Assembly: GCF_900156345.1 (NCBI RefSeq)
Contig: NZ_FTPP01000001.1
Location: forward strand, 1,736,001 to 1,800,000
Direction: 5' to 3'
Length of the DNA: 64,000 nucleotides
Source: Pontibacter indicus
GTDB lineage: Bacteria > Bacteroidota > Bacteroidia > Cytophagales > Hymenobacteraceae
This document shows positions 1-8,204 of the stretch, piece after piece. The position numbers were made by a program, and so were the translations under genes. The notes beneath the pieces are model-generated. The model had not been told where the DNA came from. It worked only from the letters and a program-made list of their open reading frames with translations, and ran no database searches. Position 1 is the stretch's first letter, and each line of letters opens with the position of its first letter.

Positions 1-3000
1 GCTACCACCCAGCGCATTACCGTTACGGCGGCAGGTACTTACACTGTTACCACCACCAACGTAGATGGGTGCACCGCTACCTCTGCTCCTGTCCAGATAA
101 GCGAGCGGCCCGATGCCACCATCAAAGACCCGCTTTACGATTTTACTTATTGTAGCTATACCGGCAGCGCCAACTCTTTCAAACTGGAAATAGAGAACGC
201 CTCCAAAACCGCGGCCACTAACACGGGCTATACCATTAACTGGGGCGATGGCAAAAGTGATACTTTCGGACCCGAGTTCGAAAAAACAAGCCATACCTAT
301 ACGGCTGCAGGCCTTTATACCATTTCTGTAACTGCCACCGACGCCAGCGGCTGCGAGGGCACCTTCACCGAAAAACTTTTTATCGGCAGCAACCCGGGCC
401 TCGGCATTACCAGCGATGGCAATAACATCGACTGTGCGCCGGTTTCCTATGGTTTCAGAATCACAGGTGTGGAAGGCAACTCCCCGCACACCGTCTATAC
501 CTTCCAGTTCGACGATGGCACGCCAGCCTATGTTTTTAAGCACAACGAGCTGCCCGCCGACCGCGTCCTCCGTCACGAGTTCCTGGAGTCCTCCAAAGAC
601 AAGCCCAACGGCTTTACCCTGAAAGGCACCGCCACCAACCAGTGTAACGTGTCCATCGCGACCTTCACCGGTATTCGCATTTCCAAAGGTCCGATCGCCG
701 ATTTTGCGATCGGCAATGTGTGTTTGAACGAACCGGTACGCTTCCAGGACAAGACCAAGAACGGCTACGACGCCTCTGCCCGAAACGATCGCTACCGTGT
801 TAAGTGGGAGATCTTCCCGGAGACCGGCTGGAGATTCTCTTCCGGCAACGGCACGACGCTTTCGCCTAACGTGGTGTTCAACGAACTGGGTGAGTACATG
901 GTGCGCCTCACGGCTTATCCGCTTGACCCAAACTCGACCTGTTTGCCAACGGTAATGGAGCAGATGATTGTGGTAAACGATGTGCCCAAAGCCGCTTTTG
1001 ATCTGACACCGGACGGCGGTGTGTGCGCCCCTTCCATCTTCCGGGCTCAGAACAACTCTACAGGCGCTGACCTGAAGTATACCTGGACCGTGTCGGCAGA
1101 GGAAGGCTGGAGCTTTGCCGAGGGCACTGATGCCAACTCCGTGAATCCGGTCTTCAGCTTCGATAAATCCGGCACCTACACCGTGTCCCTGCTGGCCAGC
1201 AGTTTCTGTTCAGCCGTGAGCACGCAGGAGACAAATATCGTTGTCATTCACAAACCGCTGGCGACTCTGCCGGAGGCGCAAACCTATTGCGGCCCGCAAT
1301 CCATTGCCTTTTCAGAAAACAACGCTGCCCACCGCCCTGTGTACGATGCCCAATCCGGCACCATCAGCGCCTACCGTTGGGAGGTGAGCGGTCCGGGCCA
1401 GGCAGCTTTTGAAGCAGGTACCAACGCCGCTTCAGCCTATCCAACGATCCGTTTCACAGAGCCGGGCACTTACGAAGTAAAAGTGACAGCCACAAACGAA
1501 TGCGGCGACTCAGAAACAGCTACGCAGCAAATCAAGATCGATGCTATACCTGAACTCCTACTGAGCGCTCCGAAAGAAGTTGTCTGCCTGAACAGTGGCA
1601 TCATGCAGTTGCAAGCCTCGCACGAGGGCGGCAAATGGAGCGGCTCTGACTATGTATCGGCTGACGGTCAGTTTAATCCTGCCTCGGTTGGCACCTATAC
1701 CCTGACCTATACCTACCGTTCCGGCGTGTGCGAGGTGGCTGAGGAAATCACAATAACGGTAAACGACCTGCCTGTTGCGCCCACCCTGCAGCCGGTGGCA
1801 ACGCTTTGTCCAGGCAGTCCGGCAATGCTGCAGATACTGAAGGCCGAAGGCAGCGTACAGTGGTACGACCAGCCAACAGGGGGCAACCTGCTACACGAAG
1901 GGGCTACATTCCAGACAGCTGCTCTTGACAAAACAACAACATTCTATGCCCAGACCACAGTGGAGGGCGGCTGTTCCAGCGTGCGCACTCCTGTTAAAGT
2001 GGAGGTTTACCCGGCCACCCCGGCTCCTGTGGTAGCTCCTGTTACCCTGTGCGGTGCCGGCAGCAGCGCGACATTGGCAGCAGAAGGCAATGCCGGCGCG
2101 TATGAATGGTTCGCCGATGCAGCAGCCACACAACGTTTGGAGACCGGAAGAAGCTTTACGGCTCAGAACCTGCCGGAAGGCGTGAGTACTTTTTATGTTC
2201 GCGGCGTGACCAACGGTTGCTACAGCCCTGTGGTAACCGCGACGGTTACCATCCTGCCTGCGCTCGACCGCAATACCCTGAATGAAGTGCCGGCGATCTG
2301 TGCCGGGCAGTCCCCTGCCCGGCTCACTGGCACGGCCCCTATCGGCGGCAACGGCAGCTATACCTACCGCTGGGAGGCTAGTGTGACAGGCGCTGAGGCA
2401 GGTTTTGAAGTAATAGCCGGTGCTACTGCGGCTACTTACCAGCCGAGCACGCTCAACCGCACGACCTGGTTCAGAAGGACCGTATTGTCAGCTGGTTGCT
2501 CCCATACCTCCGCTCCGGTTGCCGTTACGGTTACGCCTGTCATCGACCAAAACACGATTACCGCCATCGCTCCTATTTGCGAGGGCGCAGAAGCTCCGAC
2601 TTTGATGGGCAGCGATCCGACTGGCGGCACGGGCAGCTATACCTATACCTGGGAGTTCAGCACGACTGGCGCCAGCAACAGCTTCAAAGCAGCCGGCGGC
2701 AACAATCGCGAGCAACACTACGAGCCAGGCACGCTTAACACCACCACCTGGTTCCGCCGCAAAGTAACTTCCGGTACCTGCCAGGTGCATGTGAGCGAGG
2801 CTGTGAAAGTGACAGTGGTGAAACCGATCACGATGAACTTTGTGTCCGTGCAGCAGAATACCATCTGCAGCGGCAGCATGCCATCCGTTATCATCGGCAG
2901 CATGCCACAAGGCGGCACCGACCAGAAGACCTACCGTTGGGAGATGCGCAGCGAGAACGGCAGCTTTGAGCCAGCGCTGGGCACCAACACGGGTTTGAAC

Positions 3001-6000
3001 TATACCCCGCAGATCAAAGACAAAACCATGTGGTACCGCCGTGTGGTAGCAGGTGGCCCTTGCGGCGAAAGTGTGAGTAACGAGATTCAGATCCTGGTGC
3101 AGCCGGCCATCGAGCAGAACACCATCCAGATTGCCGGACAGCCTGTTCTCTGCGAAGGCACTGCCGCAGCTACGCTTACGGGCGCGCAGCCTACCGGCGG
3201 CAATGGCAGCTATACCTATCGTTGGTTACAGAATACAAGCGGCCCGAACGCCACCTTTAGCCCGGCTGCCGGCAACAACACGGGCCAAAATTATACGAGC
3301 CCGGCCAACCTCACCCAGACTGCCTGGTACATGCGCGAAGTCGTGTCAGGGGAGTGTATCAGCAACTCGGAGATGATAGAGGTGACAGTCGTAGGCTTGC
3401 CGGCTGCGCCGGAAGTGGCCCCTGTTACCGTTTGCGAGGGCAGCACTGCAACTCTGACTGTAAATAGCCATACCACCAACACTTTCCGTTGGTATGCCAG
3501 CGCGACTGCACAGAGCCACCTGTACGAAGGCTATAGCTTTGAGACAGTCGCATTGCAGGAAACGACCACCTTCTTTGTAGAGGCAGTGAATGTGAACGGT
3601 TGCGGCAGCAGCGAGCGCCGCCCGGTAACCGTGACGGTGAACAAGCGCATTGACAACAACAGCCTGACAGCTCCAACTGCGTCCATCTGCGCCGGGCAGC
3701 GTCCGAATACACTGACAGGCACGACACCAACTGGCGGTAACGGTAGCTATACCTACCAGTGGGAGGCCAGCGTGACGGGCGCTGAGGCAGGCTTCAGCCC
3801 GGTAGCGGGTGCCACGGGCGCTTCTTACCAGCCAGAGGCCTTGGAGAAGACGACCTGGTTCAGAAGAATCGTGCTGTCTGGTCCGTGCCAGGCACATACC
3901 AGCCCTGCCGTGAAAGTGGACGTACTGCCAGCGATCAGCAACAATAACATCACAGTAGAAAAGAGCACGATTTGTGCGGGTGATGTACTGCAGCAGCTAA
4001 AAGGTACGGCCCCGGCCGGTGGAAATGGCACCTATACCTATCTGTGGGAAAGCAGCCGCGATGGCCAGCACTTCACAACCGCAGCGGGTACTAACAACCA
4101 ACCGGACTACCAGGCCCCTGCCCCACTGACCGAGCGCATGTGGTACAGAAGAGTGGTGTACTCGGCTCCTTGCCAGCAGTCGGTGAGCCCGGTGCTGCAG
4201 ATCGTGGTGCAACCAGTGATCACCAATAACACCATCACCACTCAGGCCCATGCTGTTTGCGCAGGTGACACGCCGGACGAATTGAAAGGTACCCGACCGA
4301 CAGGTGGCAACGAGCAGCCGGTATACCTGTGGGAAAGCCGCACCGAAGGCACTGAGTTTACGCCTGCCGCAGGTAACAACACGGGCACGAACTACCAGCC
4401 AGGCCAGCTGACCGAAACCACTTGGTTCCGCCGCAAAGTGGTGGCCGGTGAGTGCTTCAACACCTCAGCAGAGGTACGCATATTGGTAAACGCCGTGATC
4501 GCAAACAACACGATCTCAGCGGATCAGGTGATCTGTACAGGCACAGCGCCAGCCAAACTAACGGGTTCACAGCCAACCGGAGGCACCGGCAGCTATACCT
4601 ATTACTGGGAGGCCGCAGGCAACGATGGCGTGTTCCGCAAAGTGAACAACAGTGCTTCGGCCGACTTAACCGTGGGCATCCTCACCACCACGACCTCTTT
4701 CCGCCGTGTGGTGGAGTCCGGTCCGTGCCAGATGGTGTCAAATGTGGTGACGATCACGGTTTCGCCGGTTATCAGCAACAACACAATTGGCTTGAACCAG
4801 AGCATTTTCCGTGGCCAGACACCGGCTCCACTTTCGGGCACGAACCCGAGCGGGGGCGCAGGCGCGGGCAGCTATACCTACCTGTGGGAAAGCAGCCATA
4901 CCCAGCAGGGTGGCTACCAGCCGGCTGCAGGTATAAACAACGGTCGCCACTATACGCCAGAAGCGCTCCATGAATCAACCTGGTTCCGTCGCCGCGTGTT
5001 CTCGGGTGGTTGCGAAACGGTGTCAGATCCGGTGCTGATCGAAGTTCACAAAGGCGTGACGAACAACAACATTCACAGTGATCAAGTGATTTGTGTGGGC
5101 AACAAACCGGCCACCCTCCAGGGCTCTGTACCAGTAGGTGGCGACGGGGACTTCCTTTACCTGTGGCTGGCCAGCACGAAAGGTGCTAAAACGGGCTTCA
5201 TGACGGCAACAGGCCAGAGCACGGGCAAAGATTACAGCCCGGCTGCGCTCACGCAGTCTACCTGGTTCCGTCGTGTGGTGCTTTCCGGCCCAACACCTGA
5301 CACCAGTGCAGCCGTGTTTATCAACGTGCGTCCGCCGATGGCGAACAACCGCATCAGTACCAGCCAAACGATCTGCTTCGGCACGGCACCTGCTTTGTTG
5401 GTGGGCACACTGCCAACAGGCGGCAGTGGTAGCTATACCTATAGTTGGGAAAGCAGCACCAGCGGTGCGGACAATGGCTTTACAACCGCCAGTGGTGTGA
5501 ACAGTGGTAAAGATTACCAGTCTGCTGCGCTCACCCAAACCACCTGGTTCAGAAGAGTAGTAACCTCTGAGTCTTGTGAGCGACTGGTGGGCGAAGCGGT
5601 GAAGATCACGGTGACGCCACTGCCGGATATGCCAACAGCAAGCGGCCAGACGATCTGCCACAGCACTAAAACAACGCTGACTGCAACAGGTAAAGGCGGC
5701 CGACTGGAGTGGTATAGCCAGGCAAGAGGCGGAGACCCGATTCAGGTGGGAGCCAGCTTCACAACGCCTGTACTGACCAGCACTACCACGTATTATGTGC
5801 AGGAAGTGGCCTCATCATGCGCCAGTGAGCGTCGTCCGGTAACGGTAACAGTGCCTGCTCCTAGTGCCAACGCAGGTATAGACCAGACCCTGATGCTCGG
5901 CAGAACAGTTCAGTTGGAGGCTAAAGGCGGTGAAACTTACAGCTGGTCTCCGGCCGAGGGACTAAACAACCCGAACATCGCCAATCCATACGCCAAACCA

Positions 6001-6348
6001 GAGAAAACCACAACTTATACCGTGACGGTGACGAACGCAGCAGGCTGCGTGTCTACGGACCAAGTGACGATTACGGTGCAGCAGCTGGTCTACGTGCCGA
6101 ACACCTTCACGCCGAATCAGGATGGGGTGAACGATGTGTGGGAGATCCTCAACATTGAGCAGTACCCGAACTGCAAGGTGCAGGTGTTCAACCAGTGGGG
6201 CAATGTGGTGTTCAGCTCACAAGGCTATAAACTGCCTTGGGACGGACGCCAGAACGGCAAAGAACTGCCGATCGCCACTTATTACTACCTTATTCAGCTA
6301 GATAACCAGGAAAAACCGCTTTCAGGAAGTGTGACAATTGTTAAATAA
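1..6348 (+). CDS. Giant T9SS-secreted Ig/PKD-repeat adhesin, 3' part
   Basis: The reading frame is open from base 1 to the TAA at 6346-6348, so the gene starts upstream of the window and at least 2115 residues are present; the ATG at 469 is internal. From N to C it shows PKD/Ig-like beta domains (about bases 1-1560), Ig-like modules with SxxYTW-type strands, eleven ~90-residue repeats (2260-5620) broken by one unlike Ig module (about 3397-3640), a further Ig module, a PKD-like module (about 5850-6085) and a C-terminal block starting near YVPNTFTPNQDGVND. That last block is the CHU_C / gliding-motility type B sorting domain known to direct secretion through T9SS. Inference: a very large surface or secreted adhesin or matrix protein. 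The PorP/SprF gene 6 bases downstream is its expected partner. The repeats are strongly homogenised. The exact ligand is unknown. Confidence 0.9.
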   Translation, partial: ATTQRITVTAAGTYTVTTTNVDGCTATSAPVQISERPDATIKDPLYDFTYCSYTGSANSFKLEIENASKTAATNTGYTINWGDGKSDTFGPEFEKTSHTYTAAGLYTISVTATDASGCEGTFTEKLFIGSNPGLGITSDGNNIDCAPVSYGFRITGVEGNSPHTVYTFQFDDGTPAYVFKHNELPADRVLRHEFLESSKDKPNGFTLKGTATNQCNVSIATFTGIRISKGPIADFAIGNVCLNEPVRFQDKTKNGYDASARNDRYRVKWEIFPETGWRFSSGNGTTLSPNVVFNELGEYMVRLTAYPLDPNSTCLPTVMEQMIVVNDVPKAAFDLTPDGGVCAPSIFRAQNNSTGADLKYTWTVSAEEGWSFAEGTDANSVNPVFSFDKSGTYTVSLLASSFCSAVSTQETNIVVIHKPLATLPEAQTYCGPQSIAFSENNAAHRPVYDAQSGTISAYRWEVSGPGQAAFEAGTNAASAYPTIRFTEPGTYEVKVTATNECGDSETATQQIKIDAIPELLLSAPKEVVCLNSGIMQLQASHEGGKWSGSDYVSADGQFNPASVGTYTLTYTYRSGVCEVAEEITITVNDLPVAPTLQPVATLCPGSPAMLQILKAEGSVQWYDQPTGGNLLHEGATFQTAALDKTTTFYAQTTVEGGCSSVRTPVKVEVYPATPAPVVAPVTLCGAGSSATLAAEGNAGAYEWFADAAATQRLETGRSFTAQNLPEGVSTFYVRGVTNGCYSPVVTATVTILPALDRNTLNEVPAICAGQSPARLTGTAPIGGNGSYTYRWEASVTGAEAGFEVIAGATAATYQPSTLNRTTWFRRTVLSAGCSHTSAPVAVTVTPVIDQNTITAIAPICEGAEAPTLMGSDPTGGTGSYTYTWEFSTTGASNSFKAAGGNNREQHYEPGTLNTTTWFRRKVTSGTCQVHVSEAVKVTVVKPITMNFVSVQQNTICSGSMPSVIIGSMPQGGTDQKTYRWEMRSENGSFEPALGTNTGLNYTPQIKDKTMWYRRVVAGGPCGESVSNEIQILVQPAIEQNTIQIAGQPVLCEGTAAATLTGAQPTGGNGSYTYRWLQNTSGPNATFSPAAGNNTGQNYTSPANLTQTAWYMREVVSGECISNSEMIEVTVVGLPAAPEVAPVTVCEGSTATLTVNSHTTNTFRWYASATAQSHLYEGYSFETVALQETTTFFVEAVNVNGCGSSERRPVTVTVNKRIDNNSLTAPTASICAGQRPNTLTGTTPTGGNGSYTYQWEASVTGAEAGFSPVAGATGASYQPEALEKTTWFRRIVLSGPCQAHTSPAVKVDVLPAISNNNITVEKSTICAGDVLQQLKGTAPAGGNGTYTYLWESSRDGQHFTTAAGTNNQPDYQAPAPLTERMWYRRVVYSAPCQQSVSPVLQIVVQPVITNNTITTQAHAVCAGDTPDELKGTRPTGGNEQPVYLWESRTEGTEFTPAAGNNTGTNYQPGQLTETTWFRRKVVAGECFNTSAEVRILVNAVIANNTISADQVICTGTAPAKLTGSQPTGGTGSYTYYWEAAGNDGVFRKVNNSASADLTVGILTTTTSFRRVVESGPCQMVSNVVTITVSPVISNNTIGLNQSIFRGQTPAPLSGTNPSGGAGAGSYTYLWESSHTQQGGYQPAAGINNGRHYTPEALHESTWFRRRVFSGGCETVSDPVLIEVHKGVTNNNIHSDQVICVGNKPATLQGSVPVGGDGDFLYLWLASTKGAKTGFMTATGQSTGKDYSPAALTQSTWFRRVVLSGPTPDTSAAVFINVRPPMANNRISTSQTICFGTAPALLVGTLPTGGSGSYTYSWESSTSGADNGFTTASGVNSGKDYQSAALTQTTWFRRVVTSESCERLVGEAVKITVTPLPDMPTASGQTICHSTKTTLTATGKGGRLEWYSQARGGDPIQVGASFTTPVLTSTTTYYVQEVASSCASERRPVTVTVPAPSANAGIDQTLMLGRTVQLEAKGGETYSWSPAEGLNNPNIANPYAKPEKTTTYTVTVTNAAGCVSTDQVTITVQQLVYVPNTFTPNQDGVNDVWEILNIEQYPNCKVQVFNQWGNVVFSSQGYKLPWDGRQNGKELPIATYYYLIQLDNQEKPLSGSVTIVK
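2260..5620 (+). repeat. Eleven ~90-aa Ig-like repeats inside the giant adhesin
   Basis: Each unit runs: NNxI, an ICxG box, a short LxGTxPTGG turn, SYTYxWE, F..AAGxNxG, a TTWFRRxV strand, SGxC and a final V.I.V.P strand. I count 11 units; units 4 and 5 are separated by an unrelated Ig module. SYTY is written with the codons AGC TAT ACC TAY in most units, so the octamer CTATACCT recurs at the same point in units 1, 2, 4, 5, 6, 8, 9 and 11. Unit 7 keeps TATACCT in another frame (GTA TAC CTG). Most units carry two cysteines (ICxG and SGxC); unit 9 lacks the first and unit 10 lacks the second. Confidence 0.85.
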
Positions 6349-6354
6349 CCGTCT

Positions 6355-7371
6355 ATGAACAAACTTTTAGCTTTAGGATGTGTGCTTTTGATGGCTACCC
6401 AGGCCATGGCGCAGCAAAAGCCGCAGTATTCGCAGTACACCCTCAACAACTACCTGCTTAACCCAGCCATAGCAGGTATAGAGGATTACGCTGACGTCAA
6501 GATCGGTACCCGGCAGCAGTGGTCCGGACTGGAGGGGGCACCCGTGTCGTACTACGCCACGATCCATGCGCCTTTAATGAAAGAGCCGACTCCGGTAACA
6601 GCGGCTCAACGCAACAGCTCGCCCGCCAAGGAGGCCACCACCAAAAAACCTACCTCCTACCGTCGCATCCGGCCGCACCACGGTCTGGGCGCCATGGCCA
6701 TGACGACAGCTACGGGCCCGCTCAAGCGCAGCAGCTTTAACGTGAGCTATGCCTATCACCAGCCCCTTACCCGTACCCTGCGGGTGGCAGCCGGCGTGGC
6801 GCCGGGTTTGATACAGTACAGCCTGGACCCCACGGCTGTGCGTGTTATCAACCCGAACGACAAAGCCATTAACGACGGACGGATCAACGAGATGAAGTTT
6901 GACCTGAACATGGGCCTGTGGCTTTACTCATATAACTATTATGTAGGTATAGCCGGTGCGCAGCTGGTACCCAGCAAGCGCGAGCACCTGACCACGGGCA
7001 CTGCCACTGATAACAGCGGCCGACTACAAAAGCATTACTTCCTGACGGGCGGATACCGCCTGGATGTGTCGCCTGGCCTGGCACTTATACCTTCGGTGAT
7101 GGTGAAGATGGCACAGCCTAGCCCGGTTTCCGTCGATGCTACCCTGAAGGCGATCTACAGCGACCGCATCTGGGCGGCAGCCTCTTACCGCCACAACGAG
7201 TCATTGGCGGTGATGGCAGGTATAAACATCAGCTACCTGATGGACTTAAGCTATTCCTATGATGCGAGTGTATCCCCACTGGGAAGCTCCAACTCAGGTA
7301 GCCACGAAGTGGTGCTGGGCCTTAAACTCCGAAATGCTGCTAAGATCATCTGCCCGCAATGGGCCTGGTAA
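6355..7371 (+). CDS. PorP/SprF family type IX secretion membrane protein
   Basis: This 338-residue protein starts with a signal peptide (MNKLLALGCVLLMATQAMA) followed by the family hallmark QYSQYTLNNYLLNPAIAG, the usual opening of PorP/SprF beta-barrels. The rest alternates aromatic and polar residues as expected of an outer-membrane barrel. Family members are encoded next to large CHU_C-domain cargo proteins in Bacteroidota and are thought to help attach or export those cargoes. Here the gene starts 6 bases after the adhesin stop, so the two are almost certainly co-transcribed and dedicated to each other. A strong hairpin terminator follows. A low-complexity insert (about residues 80-105, rich in S/T/K) precedes the second strand set. 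Confidence 0.9.
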   Translation: MNKLLALGCVLLMATQAMAQQKPQYSQYTLNNYLLNPAIAGIEDYADVKIGTRQQWSGLEGAPVSYYATIHAPLMKEPTPVTAAQRNSSPAKEATTKKPTSYRRIRPHHGLGAMAMTTATGPLKRSSFNVSYAYHQPLTRTLRVAAGVAPGLIQYSLDPTAVRVINPNDKAINDGRINEMKFDLNMGLWLYSYNYYVGIAGAQLVPSKREHLTTGTATDNSGRLQKHYFLTGGYRLDVSPGLALIPSVMVKMAQPSPVSVDATLKAIYSDRIWAAASYRHNESLAVMAGINISYLMDLSYSYDASVSPLGSSNSGSHEVVLGLKLRNAAKIICPQWAW

Positions 7372-7400
7372 GCTCAACAGATAAGATTTACAGACACTTT

Positions 7401-7428
7401 AAAGAGCAGCCAATGGCTGCTCTTTTGC
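7401..7428 (+). terminator. Rho-independent terminator after the adhesin/PorP operon
   Basis: A perfect 11-bp stem (AAAGAGCAGCC with GGCTGCTCTTT) and a 3-nt AAT loop is followed by TTGCTTT. It lies 29 bases after the PorP/SprF stop. Confidence 0.85.
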
Positions 7429-7502
7429 TTTCAATAGTATAAATTAATTACAAAACTTTTAAAAATTATTACAGTATATTTAGGTGCTAATCCTTTTCAA
7501 TT

Positions 7503-7895
7503 ATGGTACCCAAACAGCTTCTGTCAACTTTTCTAGGTATAGTGTTCATTGTGTTCGCCGCTATGCAATACAACGACCCGGACGCAGTTATCTGGATAGC
7601 CATTTACCTGCTGGCAGCCATCTTTAGTTTCCTGGTCACTTTTAACAGGATCAACCAAGGCGTACTGCTAGCTGCTTTCGCTGCCTATGCTGTTGGAGCC
7701 GTATTCTTCTGGCCCGCCAAATGGGAAGGTATAGCCATTGGCGGGGGCGACATCAAAAACATTGAAGAAGCGCGCGAGTTTCTGGGCTTGATCTTTACCA
7801 GCCTTTCGATGCTGACCTTCGCCCTGCTCAACCGAAGCAAAGCCCGCCTGCATCCCCGAAATCCAATCTACCGAAAAGGAAAATGGGCAAACTGA
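7503..7895 (+). CDS. TMEM220-family small integral membrane protein
   Basis: The protein has 130 residues with four hydrophobic helices (about residues 5-20, 28-46, 53-71 and 92-109). The QYNDPDAVIWIAIY stretch after helix 1 matches the NDPD-x-x-W signature of the TMEM220 family, as do the overall length and helix count. The C-terminus is short and basic. The family has no established biochemical role. The gene stands alone between the adhesin terminator and the copper block on the other strand. TATATTTA about 23 bases upstream of the ATG is a near match to a -7 box. Confidence 0.7.
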   Translation: MVPKQLLSTFLGIVFIVFAAMQYNDPDAVIWIAIYLLAAIFSFLVTFNRINQGVLLAAFAAYAVGAVFFWPAKWEGIAIGGGDIKNIEEAREFLGLIFTSLSMLTFALLNRSKARLHPRNPIYRKGKWAN

Positions 7896-7960
7896 TAACT
7901 CAGCCTGCCCATTCTTCACAATAGTAGCAGCTTTTATTCCAGTTGCTTTATTAATTACAG

Positions 7961-8179
7961 CTATACCTGCTCTGCCTTAAAACCGGCTTTCTCCACTGTG
8001 CTCTTGATAGCCTGAGCATCCAGGCTGTCGGTGTTCACCTCCAGGATCTTGTCCGGGTTGTCGGTGTCCACTTTCCAGTCCTGCACTCCTTCCAGTTTGT
8101 TCAGGTGAGGCGTCACGGCTCTCACACAGCTTCCGCAGTTAATGGTCGTCTTAAATTTATAGGTCTTCATATTTAACAT
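7961..8179 (-). CDS. Small HMA-domain copper chaperone (CopZ-like)
   Basis: This 72-residue protein is a single heavy-metal-associated ferredoxin fold. The metal site is NCGSC (Cys15 and Cys18), where the usual family form is MxCxxC, so the residue before the first Cys differs from the canonical pattern. Met4 at 8170 is an equally plausible start (MKTYKF). It follows copA by 25 bases on the same strand, so the pair is probably one transcript. The family delivers Cu(I) to P1B ATPases; here the likely partner is the adjacent CopA. No separate terminator is evident downstream, where it converges with the TMEM220-like gene. Confidence 0.85.
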   Translation of the reverse strand: MLNMKTYKFKTTINCGSCVRAVTPHLNKLEGVQDWKVDTDNPDKILEVNTDSLDAQAIKSTVEKAGFKAEQV

Positions 8180-8204
8180 AATTTATAAACTAATTAAAAA
8201 CAAT

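Noticed and set aside
2436..3897. Long frames of 60-180 codons on the minus strand inside the giant adhesin
   Set aside because: They mirror the repetitive + strand coding, have no ribosome context or family similarity, and repeat with the adhesin units. Antisense shadows.
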